From Clostridium_I sp047718555 (GTDB lineage Bacteria > Bacillota > Clostridia > Clostridiales > Clostridiaceae), in assembly GCF_047718555.1 (NCBI RefSeq), contig NZ_JBDNRK010000013.1, forward strand, positions 25,819-89,818: a stretch of DNA of 64,000 bases, in the 5' to 3' direction. Positions within the stretch are counted from its first letter, which is position 1. Every line of letters starts with the position of its first letter. The notes beneath the pieces are model-generated. The model was not told where the DNA came from. It was given only the letters and a program-made list of their open reading frames with translations, and made no database searches. The position numbers and the translations under genes are program-made. Positions 24,707 to 33,303 of this stretch are shown one piece after another.

Positions 24707-26719
24707 ATGAAGATTGAAGATGTTATATCAGAAGAATTAATCTCAGAAGTTAAGGATTTGAAAGTTATAGGTATTGATATAGGATCAAGAACTGGAAAAG
24801 CAGTGCTATTGTCTGAGGGCAATTTATATGTTGAGCAAATAGCAACGGGTATATATATGCAGGAAACTGCTGAAGAATTAATTGAAAATGTACTAGAAAA
24901 ATCAGGAATTGATAGGAAAGATATTCAGTATATAGTTGGAACTGGATACGGTAGAATAGCTCTACGATTTGACGATATTCCTCATGAAATAGTAACAGAA
25001 ATATCTTGTCATGCAATGGGGGCACATTTTCTTAATTCAGGTACAAAAACAATAATTGATATAGGAGGACAGGATTCCAAAGCAATAAAAGTTGATACTA
25101 AAACAGGAAAAGTAGCAGAATTCATAATGAATGATAAATGTGCAGCTGGAACTGGAAGATTTATTGAAAAAGTTGCAGGTTTATTAGATTATTCTTTAGA
25201 TGAAATTGGAGAGGAATCACTTAAATCACAAAAAGTTATAGAAATAAGCAGCCAATGTGTTGTTTTTGCTGAATCAGAAATAATTTCTTTAAAAGCTAGA
25301 GGAGAAGATCGTAGGGATATTGCAGCTGGAATACATTTTGCTGCAGCAAAAAGGGTAAGGAATCTTATTAATAGGATAGGATTGGAGCCTGAACTTGTGT
25401 TTTCAGGTGGTGTATCTAATAATGTAGGAATGAAACATGCATTGGAGGTGCTAATAGGACACCCGATTAAAGAAACAAAACTTGATATGATATATGCAGG
25501 TGCACTAGGTGCAGCAATATATGCACAAAAAAATTATTCGGAACATTCATTATCTAAAAATAGTAATGTCGTATCTTTTAAATTGAATTTAGATTATCTA
25601 AAACATAGAATTGAAGAACAGCATGAAATAATAGCTGATAAAAGTATAGAAACTAAAAAAGTAGGATATTTATGTTCTTATACTCCTGTAGAATTAATAA
25701 ATGCATCAGGGGCAATACATACTAGGCTTTTTAAAGCAGGAGATCCTGATACTGTATCAGTTGGTGAGATAATGACAAAAAGTGTTTTTTGTGATCTAAC
25801 AAAAAGTTGTCTAGGTTCTTTTAAAACTGGGGATCCATTGCATAATGCTTTAGATAAAGTATATACATTTTATACTTGTGATTCTATGAAGAAGGTTGCG
25901 GAAGCTATTAATGAAAACTTTATTCCTACAGATATATATCTTCTTCCAAGAAATAAAGAAAGAGATGAATCAAGGCAATTTTTTAAAAAAGAACTTATAA
26001 ATTTTAAAAATAGTTTAGAAAACTTAACTGGTAAGAAGATTACTGAAGATGATCTTAGAGGACAGATTGTATTGTATAACAAGAATCGTGCGCTTTTGAA
26101 GAAAATATCAGATTTAAGAAAGCGAAATAATCCACCTTTGACGGGACAAGATTTTCTTGAATTAACAAAAGCAGCTTACTATTTGCCGCCAGAAGAACAA
26201 TTACAAATATTTACTGATTTATATGAAGAGTTATCAGCTGTTCCTGACAATGGGGTACGTCCGATACGTATTATGATGACAGGTGGAATTGTTGGTGATG
26301 GTGATCGTAGATTATTAGAAATTGTTGAAAATGAGATTGGAGCAAGAATAGTAGTAGAAGATCATTGCAGCGGATTAAGCCCTTTCTATTATCAAATTTC
26401 TGAGAATGAAGATCCATACTTAGCTCTTGCAGATGGATATTTAAATCAAGCACCTTGTGCAAGAATGTCACCACTTGAGGATAGAATAGATTTTTCAGGA
26501 AAGCTTGCTAAAGAATATGATGTAGATGCGGTATTATTTACGTACTTAAAATTTTGTCCTTGCTATGGTATTACAAAGAATAATTTCTTAAGATATTTCC
26601 AGAGTTTAGGGTTACCAGTACTTGAACTTCCGATAGATTATTCGAGAGGTGATGAAGGTCAGATTAAAACTAGGGTTGAGGCGTTTATAGAAGTTTTATC
26701 AGAGAAGGGAAGTGCGTAA
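24707..26719 (+). CDS. Fusion of activator ATPase and HgdB/BcrC-like Fe-S subunit
   Basis: A 670-residue fusion. Residues 1-~285 repeat the activator ATPase (IGIDIGSRTGKAV, DIGGQDSKAI, DKCAAGTGRFIE, SSQCVVFAESE). Residues ~310-670 are a 2-hydroxyglutaryl-CoA dehydratase D-component-type domain, with cysteines in GYLCSYTPVE, TKSCLGSF and KFCPCYG and the family stretch MMTGGIVGDGDRRLLEIVE. Electron donor and acceptor are thus in one chain. It is 32 bases after the stand-alone activator and 2 bases before the other HgdB-like subunit, forming a three-gene operon. No CoA-transferase or CoA-ligase is near, so a classical acyl-CoA dehydratase is less likely than a double-cubane-type reductase acting on a small molecule. 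Confidence 0.85.
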   Translation: MKIEDVISEELISEVKDLKVIGIDIGSRTGKAVLLSEGNLYVEQIATGIYMQETAEELIENVLEKSGIDRKDIQYIVGTGYGRIALRFDDIPHEIVTEISCHAMGAHFLNSGTKTIIDIGGQDSKAIKVDTKTGKVAEFIMNDKCAAGTGRFIEKVAGLLDYSLDEIGEESLKSQKVIEISSQCVVFAESEIISLKARGEDRRDIAAGIHFAAAKRVRNLINRIGLEPELVFSGGVSNNVGMKHALEVLIGHPIKETKLDMIYAGALGAAIYAQKNYSEHSLSKNSNVVSFKLNLDYLKHRIEEQHEIIADKSIETKKVGYLCSYTPVELINASGAIHTRLFKAGDPDTVSVGEIMTKSVFCDLTKSCLGSFKTGDPLHNALDKVYTFYTCDSMKKVAEAINENFIPTDIYLLPRNKERDESRQFFKKELINFKNSLENLTGKKITEDDLRGQIVLYNKNRALLKKISDLRKRNNPPLTGQDFLELTKAAYYLPPEEQLQIFTDLYEELSAVPDNGVRPIRIMMTGGIVGDGDRRLLEIVENEIGARIVVEDHCSGLSPFYYQISENEDPYLALADGYLNQAPCARMSPLEDRIDFSGKLAKEYDVDAVLFTYLKFCPCYGITKNNFLRYFQSLGLPVLELPIDYSRGDEGQIKTRVEAFIEVLSEKGSA

Positions 26720-26721
26720 AT

Positions 26722-27930
26722 ATGGCTACAAAAGAATTACAAAGTCAACTTGAGTATATTATACGAAGCAAAGAAGAAGTTCACAGCTATTCGAAAGGAG
26801 TAGGAAGGCTTTATGATTTGGCAATATCTTATATCCATGATGCAGAGTTAGCTTACAAAGAGGGAAAAAATGCAGCTTGGACAATGACAATATGGGAAGT
26901 TCCTCTTTTATATGCTTGTGATACAATACCAGTTGCATTCACTGAACTTGGAAGACTAGGTAGTGCCGATTCAATTACAGTTGCAGAAGATTATTTTCAA
27001 ATTCCTCGTGAAACCTGTTCAATGGTAGCTGCAATACTCGGTGAATGGTACTTAAGAAAAGAAACAGGAATAAAGAAAATACTTGGTTTTAATTCTTCTT
27101 GTGAACCATTTAATGTTGCTTGGGAACTAATAAAAAATGAGGGATATGATGTGTATCGAGTGGATACGGTATACAGACCACCACATTGCGATGGAGAAAG
27201 ATATGAACAGTTAGTGGAATTCTTAACTGAAGAACTCAAAGCAGCCGCAAATTGGCTAACAAATGGAAAAGGGATAAATGAAGAAAAGCTAAAATTTGAA
27301 ATTAAAAGAAGAAATAGAATTCTCCAAAAAGTTCAAAGAATTATGCAACTTCGATATAAGCATCCTCTATATATTAAAAGTCTTGCTACAATGTATCTTT
27401 TAATGGGTTCTGGTAACTATTTTGGTAAGCCAGATGAATATGAAGAAGTACTTGATTTGTTATTAGGAGAACTTGAAAATAGACCTGCTAATTTTGAAGA
27501 GAATGCTAAAGTGGTACCTCTTATATGGGCTGGAGGTAGAGGACAAGAATTTGGTGTGTATGAGGCGATTGATGATTGTGGAGGATCACTATTAGGTTGG
27601 ATGTCTCCAAATCCTTTTGTTAGGTTATATAGGGAAGATGTGCCACCTGTTGAATCACTAGCTAGATATAACTTAGATGGACAAACAGCAGGAGCTTTTG
27701 AGCATAGGATTAGTGTTTTTGAAAAACAGATTGAAAAGAGTAATGCGAAGGGAATTATTCTTTATGGTTATGTTGGCTGTTCGTTTGGTGGCGTTGAGCA
27801 AGAAATGGAAAGGGAACATTTTCATAAAAGAGGAATACCAAGCATAAGTCTTGAAGGAAGTTTTCAAGTGGGACCACCAAGTGGTCAGTTACTGACAAGA
27901 ATAAGAGCTTTTATTGAAATGTTATCATAG
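26722..27930 (+). CDS. HgdB/BcrB-like Fe-S reductase subunit
   Basis: This 402-residue protein of the 2-hydroxyacyl-CoA dehydratase superfamily has likely cluster ligands in YACDTIPVAF, GFNSSCEPFN and YGYVGCSFGG; RETCSMVAAILGEWY adds a further conserved cysteine near residue 100. It should pair with the C-terminal domain of the preceding fusion as heterodimer. Stop and start are 2 bases apart, and the ribosome site lies within the previous gene (GAAGGGA). No substrate can be deduced. A decayed fragment of a close copy lies at 41856-42015, showing that this enzyme, like the radical SAM genes, was duplicated in the island. Confidence 0.85.
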   Translation: MATKELQSQLEYIIRSKEEVHSYSKGVGRLYDLAISYIHDAELAYKEGKNAAWTMTIWEVPLLYACDTIPVAFTELGRLGSADSITVAEDYFQIPRETCSMVAAILGEWYLRKETGIKKILGFNSSCEPFNVAWELIKNEGYDVYRVDTVYRPPHCDGERYEQLVEFLTEELKAAANWLTNGKGINEEKLKFEIKRRNRILQKVQRIMQLRYKHPLYIKSLATMYLLMGSGNYFGKPDEYEEVLDLLLGELENRPANFEENAKVVPLIWAGGRGQEFGVYEAIDDCGGSLLGWMSPNPFVRLYREDVPPVESLARYNLDGQTAGAFEHRISVFEKQIEKSNAKGIILYGYVGCSFGGVEQEMEREHFHKRGIPSISLEGSFQVGPPSGQLLTRIRAFIEMLS

Positions 27931-28106
27931 TAAACCAGCTATTAAAATAAGTATAATAAAATATATTTATTGTTAAATATTACGAAGGTAGGAAGTATAT
28001 TAATTAAAATTTTTAAAAATAAGTTTTTATAGAGCAGTATCTAAAATGAAATTATGTGAGTAATTTAAAATAAAAAATTATATAATGAATTTAATGTTGA
28101 AATTTA

Positions 28107-29309
28107 TTAAAGGAAAAATTATATCAAGAATTAAAATTAAAGTTAGCTTTAAGTGTTGAGGGTGTTACTTATGATGTAGGTGTTTTTGATAGTCTTTTAG
28201 AGCATAATGAAAGTTTAAAAAAGCTGAATTATTACACTTGGGATAAGGAATTATTAACAAAGAAAAGTTATAATATACCCTATGGATTTATCTTGGAAAA
28301 TGGTTTTGGCGTTGGACTTATAACTGATAAAAATTCGCCTTATAAAATTGTAGAAAAAGATGGGGTTTTTAGTATTGATTACAGAGGAGAAAAGTTATCA
28401 GATATAACCTTTCCAAAAACTCCTGAATTTTATTCCAAAACAACAAATGATGGTGTAAGTATGAGAGATATTGCATCTGATTCAGCTATAGGAAGTGTTG
28501 ATGAGAGTCTTGTTGTTGCTTATAGCACTGAGTGTTCTGTTAAAGATAAAGGACAAACTTGCTTATTTTGTGTAATGAATGGAACAAAAGGACTAGATGG
28601 TGGAGAAGATAGACCGGCTTGGAAGTATCCACATCAAATTGCTGAAACTGTAAAAGCTGGTTATGATGAAGGGTATAAGCATTTAACAATTACAGGAGGC
28701 TTTGTACCAGAGCGTAGAGAAGTTGAGTATTATTTGGATGTGGCAGAAAGTATCAAGGAAGCACTTGGAACAAATACCTTTAATGGAACCGCATGTATTG
28801 GTGCACCAATTGATTTATCAGTTATTGAAAAGTATAAAGAAGCAGGTTATAGTTCCATTGCCTTTAATACAGAAGTATGGGGTAAAAATTATTTTGATAT
28901 TGTGTGCCCTGGAAAAGTAGAAGAATGTGGTGGCTATGATAATTGGATAAAAGCAATCGAATATGGAATTGAAGTATTTGGTAAAGGAAATGTAAGAAGT
29001 AATTTTGTAGTAGGCTTACAGCCAAAAGAAGTACTATTTGAAGGTATTGAATACTTAGCTTCTATAGGTGTTGTTACGGTTGCTTCTAGCTGGGTACCAG
29101 GCCTTGGATCTCCCCTTGAAGGACATCGCTCTCCTACTGTTGATTGGCATTGGGATGTTCAACTTAGGCATGCAGATATTTTAAGAAAATATGGACGTAC
29201 CTACGAGGAAATATTTAATGCTACACCAGCTAGAACATTAACACATGATATTTATCAAATAGAAGAAGAAAAATTGCCTATCTTTAATAAAAAAGTAAGT
29301 AATTTTTAA
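28107..29309 (+). pseudogene. Radical SAM protein, CX8CX2C family, paralogue 4 (start codon lost)
   Basis: Homology to the 42059 gene begins at the LKEKLYQELKLK codons (28107), but the frame upstream reads TGA-AAT-TTA, with no initiation codon or ribosome site. The first in-frame ATG is 28293, which would remove about 65 residues of the N-terminal domain. From there the core is intact, with CSVKDKGQTCLFC, TGGFVPERRE, CPGK and GHRSPT. So the gene is either dead or makes a shortened protein. Bases ~28545-29203 match ~42506-43164 without a difference that I could find, while the flanking parts differ clearly, pointing to gene conversion. Confidence 0.7.
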
Positions 29310-29330
29310 AAATTATTGTTCATAAAAATT

Positions 29331-29376
29331 AGGGTATTACCAGCATCATGATTAGTAATACCCTATAATTTTTTTT
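29331..29376 (+). terminator. Terminator after paralogue 4
   Basis: AGGGTATTAC pairs with GTAATACCCT, followed by a T-rich run. A sister copy is at 43292. Confidence 0.8.
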
Positions 29377-29379
29377 GCA

Positions 29380-29500
29380 ACAATTATGATTTATTTGGAG
29401 GAGATATCTTTATAATCAAAGTTTTGTAGCTATTTCAGCAGCAATAGAAAATATCTTTTCAACTGCTGAATCTTCTTTTGTTGAGCTGAAGCTTGATAAA
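29380..29500 (-). pseudogene. Antisense fragment, unidentified, copy 1
   Basis: The minus strand here, and more clearly its copy at 43373-43500, reads KEEVDSAIEKIFSIAAEIAA-like codons ending in a stop. It appears to be the tail of a small protein now broken by frameshifts. I do not recognise the family. The remaining 29500-29690 shows nothing. Confidence 0.35.
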
Positions 29501-29688
29501 TCTAGTCAACTAAAATATAATTTAAACATTCCTATAATTCATATATGATTAATAATATTATATTCAGTATATTACTATTAATAAATAATGTAAATGATTT
29601 CCAACTAATTTTCAGAATAAACGCATGAAAAATAATAGTGATGAATATACAGAAGAAGAGCAGTGATGGTTGAAATATAAGAAATTTG

Positions 29689-29717
29689 TTGACACATAAA
29701 ATCTTATATGATATTAT
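29689..29717 (+). promoter_or_regulatory. Promoter of leader element 8
   Basis: TTGACA 29689-29694, 17 bases, TATTAT 29712-29717; a copy of the 22655 promoter. Confidence 0.7.
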
Positions 29718-29760
29718 ACTTGGTAAATAGAAAACATATAGGTTTAATATATTTTGAATG

Positions 29761-29828
29761 CCGACTGGAGAACCAGAGGTTTCTAACTAAATGTAATTTT
29801 TTGTTAGGAATCTCTGTTTTTTTATTTT
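29761..29828 (+). promoter_or_regulatory. Shared leader element 8 (orphan)
   Basis: CCGA, CTGG-AGAA-CCAG, AGAGGTTTCTAAC / GTTAGGAATCTCT, T-run. A near-copy of element 7, but the ATPase gene behind it is reduced to ~110 bases. It may now influence the 30135 lipoprotein gene 300 bases on. Confidence 0.75.
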
Positions 29829-29840
29829 ATAAAATAATTT

Positions 29841-29979
29841 ATATATGAAGTACTCGATGCAAGAAGCTAATAAGAATGAAAATCTATATATATTTTATAC
29901 TTAATTTAAGTAAGAATTTTGTTGTTAATAATGAGCAATTGATATTCTAAATGAATTATTGCCTATTTTCAACAAAAGT
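29841..29979 (+). pseudogene. Chimeric relic: SsuB-type ATPase 5' end joined to radical SAM 3' end
   Basis: Bases 29841-29954 match the start of the 22831 ATPase (codons for NKNENLYI, then LSKNFVVNNEQ) with frameshifts and no ATG. At about 29955 the sequence switches to the LLPIFNK codons that end most radical SAM paralogues. This shows that an ATPase-to-radical SAM gene order once existed here and was collapsed by a deletion. Confidence 0.75.
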
Positions 29980-30134
29980 TCAGTGGAAAAAATAATTTTG
30001 TAGTTAAACTAGAAATAAAAAACAAGGCTGGGATAAAAAGTATAGTTTTTAATTGCAGTACATTAAAATATAGAATTGAGTAAAGTTGTTTAAATTAACA
30101 TAATATTTAAGCTTAGAAAATGGAGGATTTCATT

Positions 30135-31160
30135 ATGAAAAAAAGTAGTATTTTAGTTAGTTTAGTGTTAGTTATAGTATTAGTTCTTAGTGGATGTGGT
30201 AATAAAAGTGCAAATAATAGCAGTGCTGATAATTCTAAAAAAACCAAATTAAAAACACTTAAGATAGGATATCCGGGAACAGGAAACAATACTGCTGGCG
30301 ACTTATTAGCTGTTGGTATTGATAAAGGTTATTTTAAAGATGAACTTAAAGATTTAGTAACAGATGTGCAATTTATTAATTTTTCAGGTGCTGGTCCTGC
30401 AATAAATGAGGCACTTGCTAGTAAAGATTTGGATATAGGTGTGTATGGTGATACTCCAGCTGTTACTGCTAAATCTAATGGTATTGATACAACATTAGTT
30501 GGTGCAGGGAATACTGCTCTTGATGCTGCAATTATTGTAAATCCTAATTCATCTATAAAATCAGTAAAAGATCTTAAAGGGAAGAAGGTTGCCACAACTA
30601 AAGGATCCTATATGCACAAAACACTTGCTCAGATGTTACAAGCCAATGGATTATCAATAAAAGATATTCAATTTATTAATATGAATACCTCTGATTCTGA
30701 GGCGGCACTTTTTAGTAATCAACTTGATGCTATTGTGGAATCTAATACAGGTGCAGCTAAATTAGTTACTAAAAAACAAGGTAGAGTGTTACTGGATTGT
30801 AGAGATAATCCAGAGTGGAAGGGGATGAATATAGTTATTTCAAGAACTGAATTTGCAAAGGAAAACCCAGAAGTTATAACAGGTTTAATTAAAGGATTTG
30901 AGAAAGCTAGAGACTTTGTTAATAAGAATCCAGAAGAAACTAAAACAATATGGGCTAAGTCTGGAATTCCTAAGGAGGCATACGATTATCTTTATCCAAA
31001 TAACAATTTTGGTGATACTTTTAATGTGGAATTAAATCAGTCAGTTATTGATAAATTAAATTCTACCAAAAGTTTTTTAAAGGATAATGAATTGATAAAA
31101 AAAGATTTTAATATAAATGATTGGGCTGACAAAAGCTATTATGAAAAGTCACTTAAATAA
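30135..31160 (+). CDS. SsuA/TauA-type substrate-binding lipoprotein 2
   Basis: About 341 residues. Signal peptide with lipobox VLSGC, a Ser/Asn linker, then KIGYPGTGNNTAGDLLAVGI, GAGPAINEALASKDLDIGVY and KGKKVATTKGSYMHKTLAQM. It is close to lipoprotein 1 (shared GPAINEALASK), so the pair may bind related ligands. GGAGG lies inside the first codons of the longer frame starting at 30120, so ATG 30135 is preferred. It is followed 80 bases later by a radical SAM paralogue; no permease or ATPase is adjacent, so it must share those of another module. Confidence 0.85.
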   Translation: MKKSSILVSLVLVIVLVLSGCGNKSANNSSADNSKKTKLKTLKIGYPGTGNNTAGDLLAVGIDKGYFKDELKDLVTDVQFINFSGAGPAINEALASKDLDIGVYGDTPAVTAKSNGIDTTLVGAGNTALDAAIIVNPNSSIKSVKDLKGKKVATTKGSYMHKTLAQMLQANGLSIKDIQFINMNTSDSEAALFSNQLDAIVESNTGAAKLVTKKQGRVLLDCRDNPEWKGMNIVISRTEFAKENPEVITGLIKGFEKARDFVNKNPEETKTIWAKSGIPKEAYDYLYPNNNFGDTFNVELNQSVIDKLNSTKSFLKDNELIKKDFNINDWADKSYYEKSLK

Positions 31161-31240
31161 TAAAAGATAATTATAAGGTATATTTAAATTTATGTTTATA
31201 TATAAGGCACAATAGGACGATTTATTAGGGGGATAAGGTT

Positions 31241-32440
31241 ATGAGCGTTAATGTAGAAAAAGTAGAGAATAAAGTGTTAAAAAGTAAGCTTTATGAAGAA
31301 TTGAGAATAAAGGCTGAACTTGCTATAGATGGAGTAAATATTGATAAAGATGCACTTAGTTCACTTGATTTAGGAGGAAAATATCAAGAACAGGTACATA
31401 GTGGTTTTGAAATGGATAAAGAAACCCATGTAGGTATAGAATATCCAGTAAGTTTTAGATTACCAAATGGTTTAGTTGCACCTTTTAAAAGAGATCGTAA
31501 TTCCGATTATACTATAGCACTTGAAGGTAATAGGTATATACTCGTTAAAAATGGGAATAAATTATTTAATATAAATTTTCAAGAAAGACCTCAATATTAT
31601 AGTTTGAAAACTACTGACGGACAATTAATGCACAATATAGCTACTTTTGTAAATGATAGTAATTTATCAGCCTTTTATAGCAATGAATGTTCTTATAAAG
31701 AAAAAGGGGAGGATTGCCTATTTTGTAATGTAAATGCTACAAAGGAATCCTATGCTGAAAAATATGGAATATTCTTAAAGACACCAGTTCAAATTGCAGA
31801 AACTATTGAAGCTGCCTATAAAGAGGGAATTGCTGACCATGTTACAGTAACTGGTGGAATTATTCCAGAAAGAAGAGAAATAGAATATTATCTTGATGTT
31901 GCTGAGGAAATACAGAAGAAAACAAAATTAACGGATTTTAATGGTACAGCTGTAATAGCTGCTCCTCTTGATCTTACTAGTATAGATAGGCTTAAGGAAA
32001 ATGGATATAGAACCATAGGATTAAATATAGAGTTTTGGGATAAAAACTATTATGCTGCAATTTGTCCTGGTAAGGCAAAAAATAGTGGAGGCTGGGATCA
32101 TTGGCTTAAAGCTATAGAATATGCTGTAGGTGTATTTGGACCAGGAAGAGTAAGATCAAATATTGTTGGAGGAATTGAACCAAAACAAAAAACAATAGAG
32201 GGTGTAGAATATTTTTCAAATCTAGGGGTAATATGCTTACCAAGTCAATGGTGTGCTAATCCTGGTTCAGGACTTGAGGGACATAGAACACCAGAAGTAT
32301 CATGGCATTTAGATCTTGCAGAGAAGGCAGTTCGATTGCAAAAAAAAGCTGGAATAACTTATGACCAAATACATGATGCAAGCAATAATGATCTTGGTAT
32401 TACTCATGATATATGGAAAATTGAAGATGGTTTATTGTAA
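31241..32440 (+). CDS. Radical SAM protein, CX8CX2C family, paralogue 5
   Basis: A 399-residue member with cluster cysteines at 150, 159 and 162 (CSYKEKGEDCLFC). It belongs to a subgroup with TGGIIPERREIEYYLDVAEE, TAVIAAPLDL and CPGKAKNSGGWDHW, shared with the 33304 and 52352 proteins, against the NECALKD/GAPLD subgroup. The C-terminus ends abruptly at IEDGLL, lacking the PVFN tail. GGGGGG lies 8 bases before ATG. It is followed by a nitroreductase-type flavoprotein, a possible electron donor or partner enzyme. Confidence 0.85.
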   Translation: MSVNVEKVENKVLKSKLYEELRIKAELAIDGVNIDKDALSSLDLGGKYQEQVHSGFEMDKETHVGIEYPVSFRLPNGLVAPFKRDRNSDYTIALEGNRYILVKNGNKLFNINFQERPQYYSLKTTDGQLMHNIATFVNDSNLSAFYSNECSYKEKGEDCLFCNVNATKESYAEKYGIFLKTPVQIAETIEAAYKEGIADHVTVTGGIIPERREIEYYLDVAEEIQKKTKLTDFNGTAVIAAPLDLTSIDRLKENGYRTIGLNIEFWDKNYYAAICPGKAKNSGGWDHWLKAIEYAVGVFGPGRVRSNIVGGIEPKQKTIEGVEYFSNLGVICLPSQWCANPGSGLEGHRTPEVSWHLDLAEKAVRLQKKAGITYDQIHDASNNDLGITHDIWKIEDGLL

Positions 32441-32470
32441 AATATTAATAATGGGGGAGTGGAAAATAAA

Positions 32471-33055
32471 ATGAGTATATTTGAAACTATTTTTAAAAGA
32501 AGAACAATACGAAGCTTTAAACAAGACGCAATACAGGTAGAAAAGTTAAAAAAATTAGTGGATGCAGCAAGAGTGGCACCACAAGCTGCAAATTTACAAC
32601 CTTTAAAGTATGTAATTATTAATGATGAAAAATTATTAGAACCAATTTTTAAGACTACAGCTTGGGCTGGTTATATAAGACCAGCAGCTGATCCACAAGA
32701 GGGACAAAAACCAGTTGCTTATATATTAATTCTTGTTGATAGTGAAATAAAAAAAGAGGGTTATGATGTAGATGCTGGAGCAGCAGTTGAAAACTTGCTA
32801 TTAACTGCAGTTGAAGAAGGATTAGGAACCGCTTGGTTAGGTGCTATAGATAGAAAAAAAATAAAAGAGTTATTAAATATACCAGATAAATATATTCTTC
32901 ATACTCTTGTTGCAATAGGATATCCAGCAGAAACACCTATTATTGAAGATAAAAAAGATGATTCTATTAAATATTATAAAGATGAGAATAATGTTTTGCA
33001 TGTACCAAAGAGAAAATTAGAAGATATAGTATTTTTTAATAATAAGATTGTATAG
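32471..33055 (+). CDS. Nitroreductase-family flavoprotein
   Basis: A 194-residue FMN-dependent oxidoreductase. RRTIRSFKQDAI near residue 9 and the FMN-contacting APQAANLQPLKYVII near 35 are typical, as are the helix DAGAAVENLLLTAVEEGLGT and the glycine-rich GTAWLGAID near 120. The dimeric fold binds FMN between subunits. The longer GTG frame (32459) overlaps the GGGGGAG ribosome site, so ATG 32471 is chosen. It lies 30 bases after a radical SAM paralogue in the same transcript. A role as electron donor to that enzyme or in reducing its product is inferred from position only. Confidence 0.8.
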   Translation: MSIFETIFKRRTIRSFKQDAIQVEKLKKLVDAARVAPQAANLQPLKYVIINDEKLLEPIFKTTAWAGYIRPAADPQEGQKPVAYILILVDSEIKKEGYDVDAGAAVENLLLTAVEEGLGTAWLGAIDRKKIKELLNIPDKYILHTLVAIGYPAETPIIEDKKDDSIKYYKDENNVLHVPKRKLEDIVFFNNKIV

Positions 33056-33117
33056 ATAATTTTGTTGAAGTGGCTGTACTAATAAACAATTTTAATTTGA
33101 TTCTCCTTAATTTAATA

Positions 33118-33179
33118 TTGACAATTACAGTAATAAAGGTTATTATAAATAAAACATAAAATATTTATAGGAATACTAG
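33118..33179 (+). promoter_or_regulatory. Promoter and start-site motif of leader element 9
   Basis: TTGACA 33118-33123, 17 bases, TATTAT 33141-33146, then ATATTTATAGGAATACTAG at 33161-33179, a looser form of the start-site motif. Confidence 0.7.
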
Positions 33180-33187
33180 GAATAATT

Positions 33188-33247
33188 GCTGACTAGAAAA
33201 ACTAGAGGCATCCGAAAAAAATAATTTTTTTTCGGATGCCCTTTTTT
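33188..33247 (+). promoter_or_regulatory. Shared leader element 9
   Basis: GCTGA, CTAG-AAAAA-CTAG, AG, then GGCATCCGAAAAAAA / TTTTTTTCGGATGCC and CTTTTTT. The terminator sequence is quite unlike the GGCTAAG type, while the small hairpin is unchanged, so the hairpin is the conserved part. Confidence 0.85.
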
Positions 33248-33303
33248 GTAACATAATTTATTATGAAAAAATTTAATTATTGTAATTTGAGAGGAGAATA
33301 CAA

